From Candidozyma auris (lineage: Eukaryota; Ascomycota; Pichiomycetes; Serinales; Metschnikowiaceae): a stretch of 64,000 nucleotides of DNA. The stretch is from the NCBI RefSeq assembly GCF_003013715.1, contig NC_072812.1:496001-560000 (forward strand), written 5' to 3'. Numbering within the stretch: the stretch's first letter is position 1; each line of letters opens with the position of its first letter. Under the pieces are notes generated by a model that made no database searches, had not been told where the DNA came from, and was given only the letters and a program-made list of their open reading frames with translations. The position numbers and the translations under genes are program-made. Below are positions 63,806 through 64,000 of the stretch, piece after piece.

Positions 63806-64000
63806 TCACGTTTGGAGGCCCTTGGACTGCCTAAAAAGCTTCAACCCGATCCATGATAGCAAAGCCCACCACCAAAAAACCACGTAAAGACACCACAGAC
63901 TGAGCACATAGTAATCCACAGTGGAAAAGATCACCACAAACTGCTCATGTAATTGTAGTGTGGTTGGACTTTGACTGAATGGAAAGATTACCAACCTCCA
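63806..64000 (-). CDS. C-terminal end of an unrecognised membrane protein, cut by the window edge
   Basis: The frame is open from the window edge to a stop at 63806, giving the last 64 residues of a probable longer protein. A strong hydrophobic segment (VLSLWCLYVVFWWWALLSWI) is followed by a basic tail (GLKLFRQSKG), which looks like a final membrane helix with a short cytosolic end. There is no ATG in this part, so the start must lie further right. It converges on PNG1 with 5 bp between stop codons. I cannot name the family from this piece. Confidence 0.4.
   Translation of the reverse strand, partial: WRLVIFPFSQSPTTLQLHEQFVVIFSTVDYYVLSLWCLYVVFWWWALLSWIGLKLFRQSKGLQT

Noticed and set aside
1..64000. 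CRISPR arrays, bacterial operons or prophage
   Set aside because: The window is eukaryotic nuclear DNA with introns, a eukaryotic tRNA and yeast genes; no repeat-spacer array is present.

Overview
The window is about 64 kb of budding-yeast nuclear DNA. It is gene dense, almost all genes are intronless, and the two introns I can find are 44-45 nt with yeast branch points (GCTAAC, ACTAAC). Codon use suggests a CTG-Ser1 clade yeast (the clade where CUG is read as serine): RPN1 has no in-frame CTG in 963 codons, while RGT1 has six CTGs in its first 250 codons, most of them in serine-rich low-complexity stretches, and leucyl-tRNA synthetase has CTG at a position where relatives have Gln. The moderate GC content and short introns fit a Metschnikowiaceae/Clavispora-like yeast, but the species is an inference. 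Standard-code translations here will show Leu where the cell probably puts Ser.

Layout, left to right: CDC60 (3' end cut by the window edge, minus), PRP24 long form (minus), TMA23 (plus), MDM1 (plus), RRP5 (minus), ETP1/BRAP2-like (minus), a HAD phosphatase of the YKL033W-A type whose first exon is hidden by an intron (minus), PRS3 (minus), TAF7 (minus), YPK9 (plus), a 1.1 kb gap with a tRNA-like element, an ATO-type acetate/ammonium transporter (plus), VTC1 (plus), a spliced LYRM5/ETFRF1-like gene (minus), ANR2-like (plus), PBP1 (plus), SEC6 (plus), an unrecognised membrane-anchored ORF (minus), YJU2 (minus), RPN1 (plus), VMA16 (minus), a BTB-domain gene (minus), an ARG81-like zinc-cluster regulator (plus), a PFA5-like palmitoyltransferase (minus), a 2 kb gap, RGT1 (plus), EMP70 (minus), a small UME6-like zinc-cluster gene (minus), VPS30 (minus), a CUE-AlkB-GRF oxygenase (minus), a small Cys-rich ORF (plus), a hairpin-rich gap with an LTR-retrotransposon relic, ALG6 (minus), tRNA-Ser(AGA), PNG1 (plus) and the 3' end of a membrane protein (minus).

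Most genes are core housekeeping functions: translation and ribosome biogenesis (CDC60, TMA23, RRP5), splicing (PRP24, YJU2), proteasome and glycoprotein quality control (RPN1, ALG6, PNG1), vacuole (YPK9, VTC1, VMA16, MDM1, VPS30) and secretion (SEC6, EMP70). Promoter motifs match these roles: PAC upstream of RRP5, a PACE/Rpn4-type site upstream of RPN1, and a Pho4-type CACGTGGG upstream of VTC1.

The accessory or unusual parts are the tRNA-like element near 25.7 kb, the CUE-AlkB-GRF gene, the short UME6-like regulator, the LTR relic beside ALG6, and two small genes that are only complete once a short intron is removed.

Several start sites differ from the longest open frame because the longest frames begin at non-ATG codons. 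I used the first plausible ATG for PRP24, VTC1, PBP1, the 36.7 kb ORF, VMA16, the ARG81-like gene and PNG1. For EMP70, VPS30 and the UME6-like gene I chose a downstream in-frame Met on family length or promoter-space grounds.
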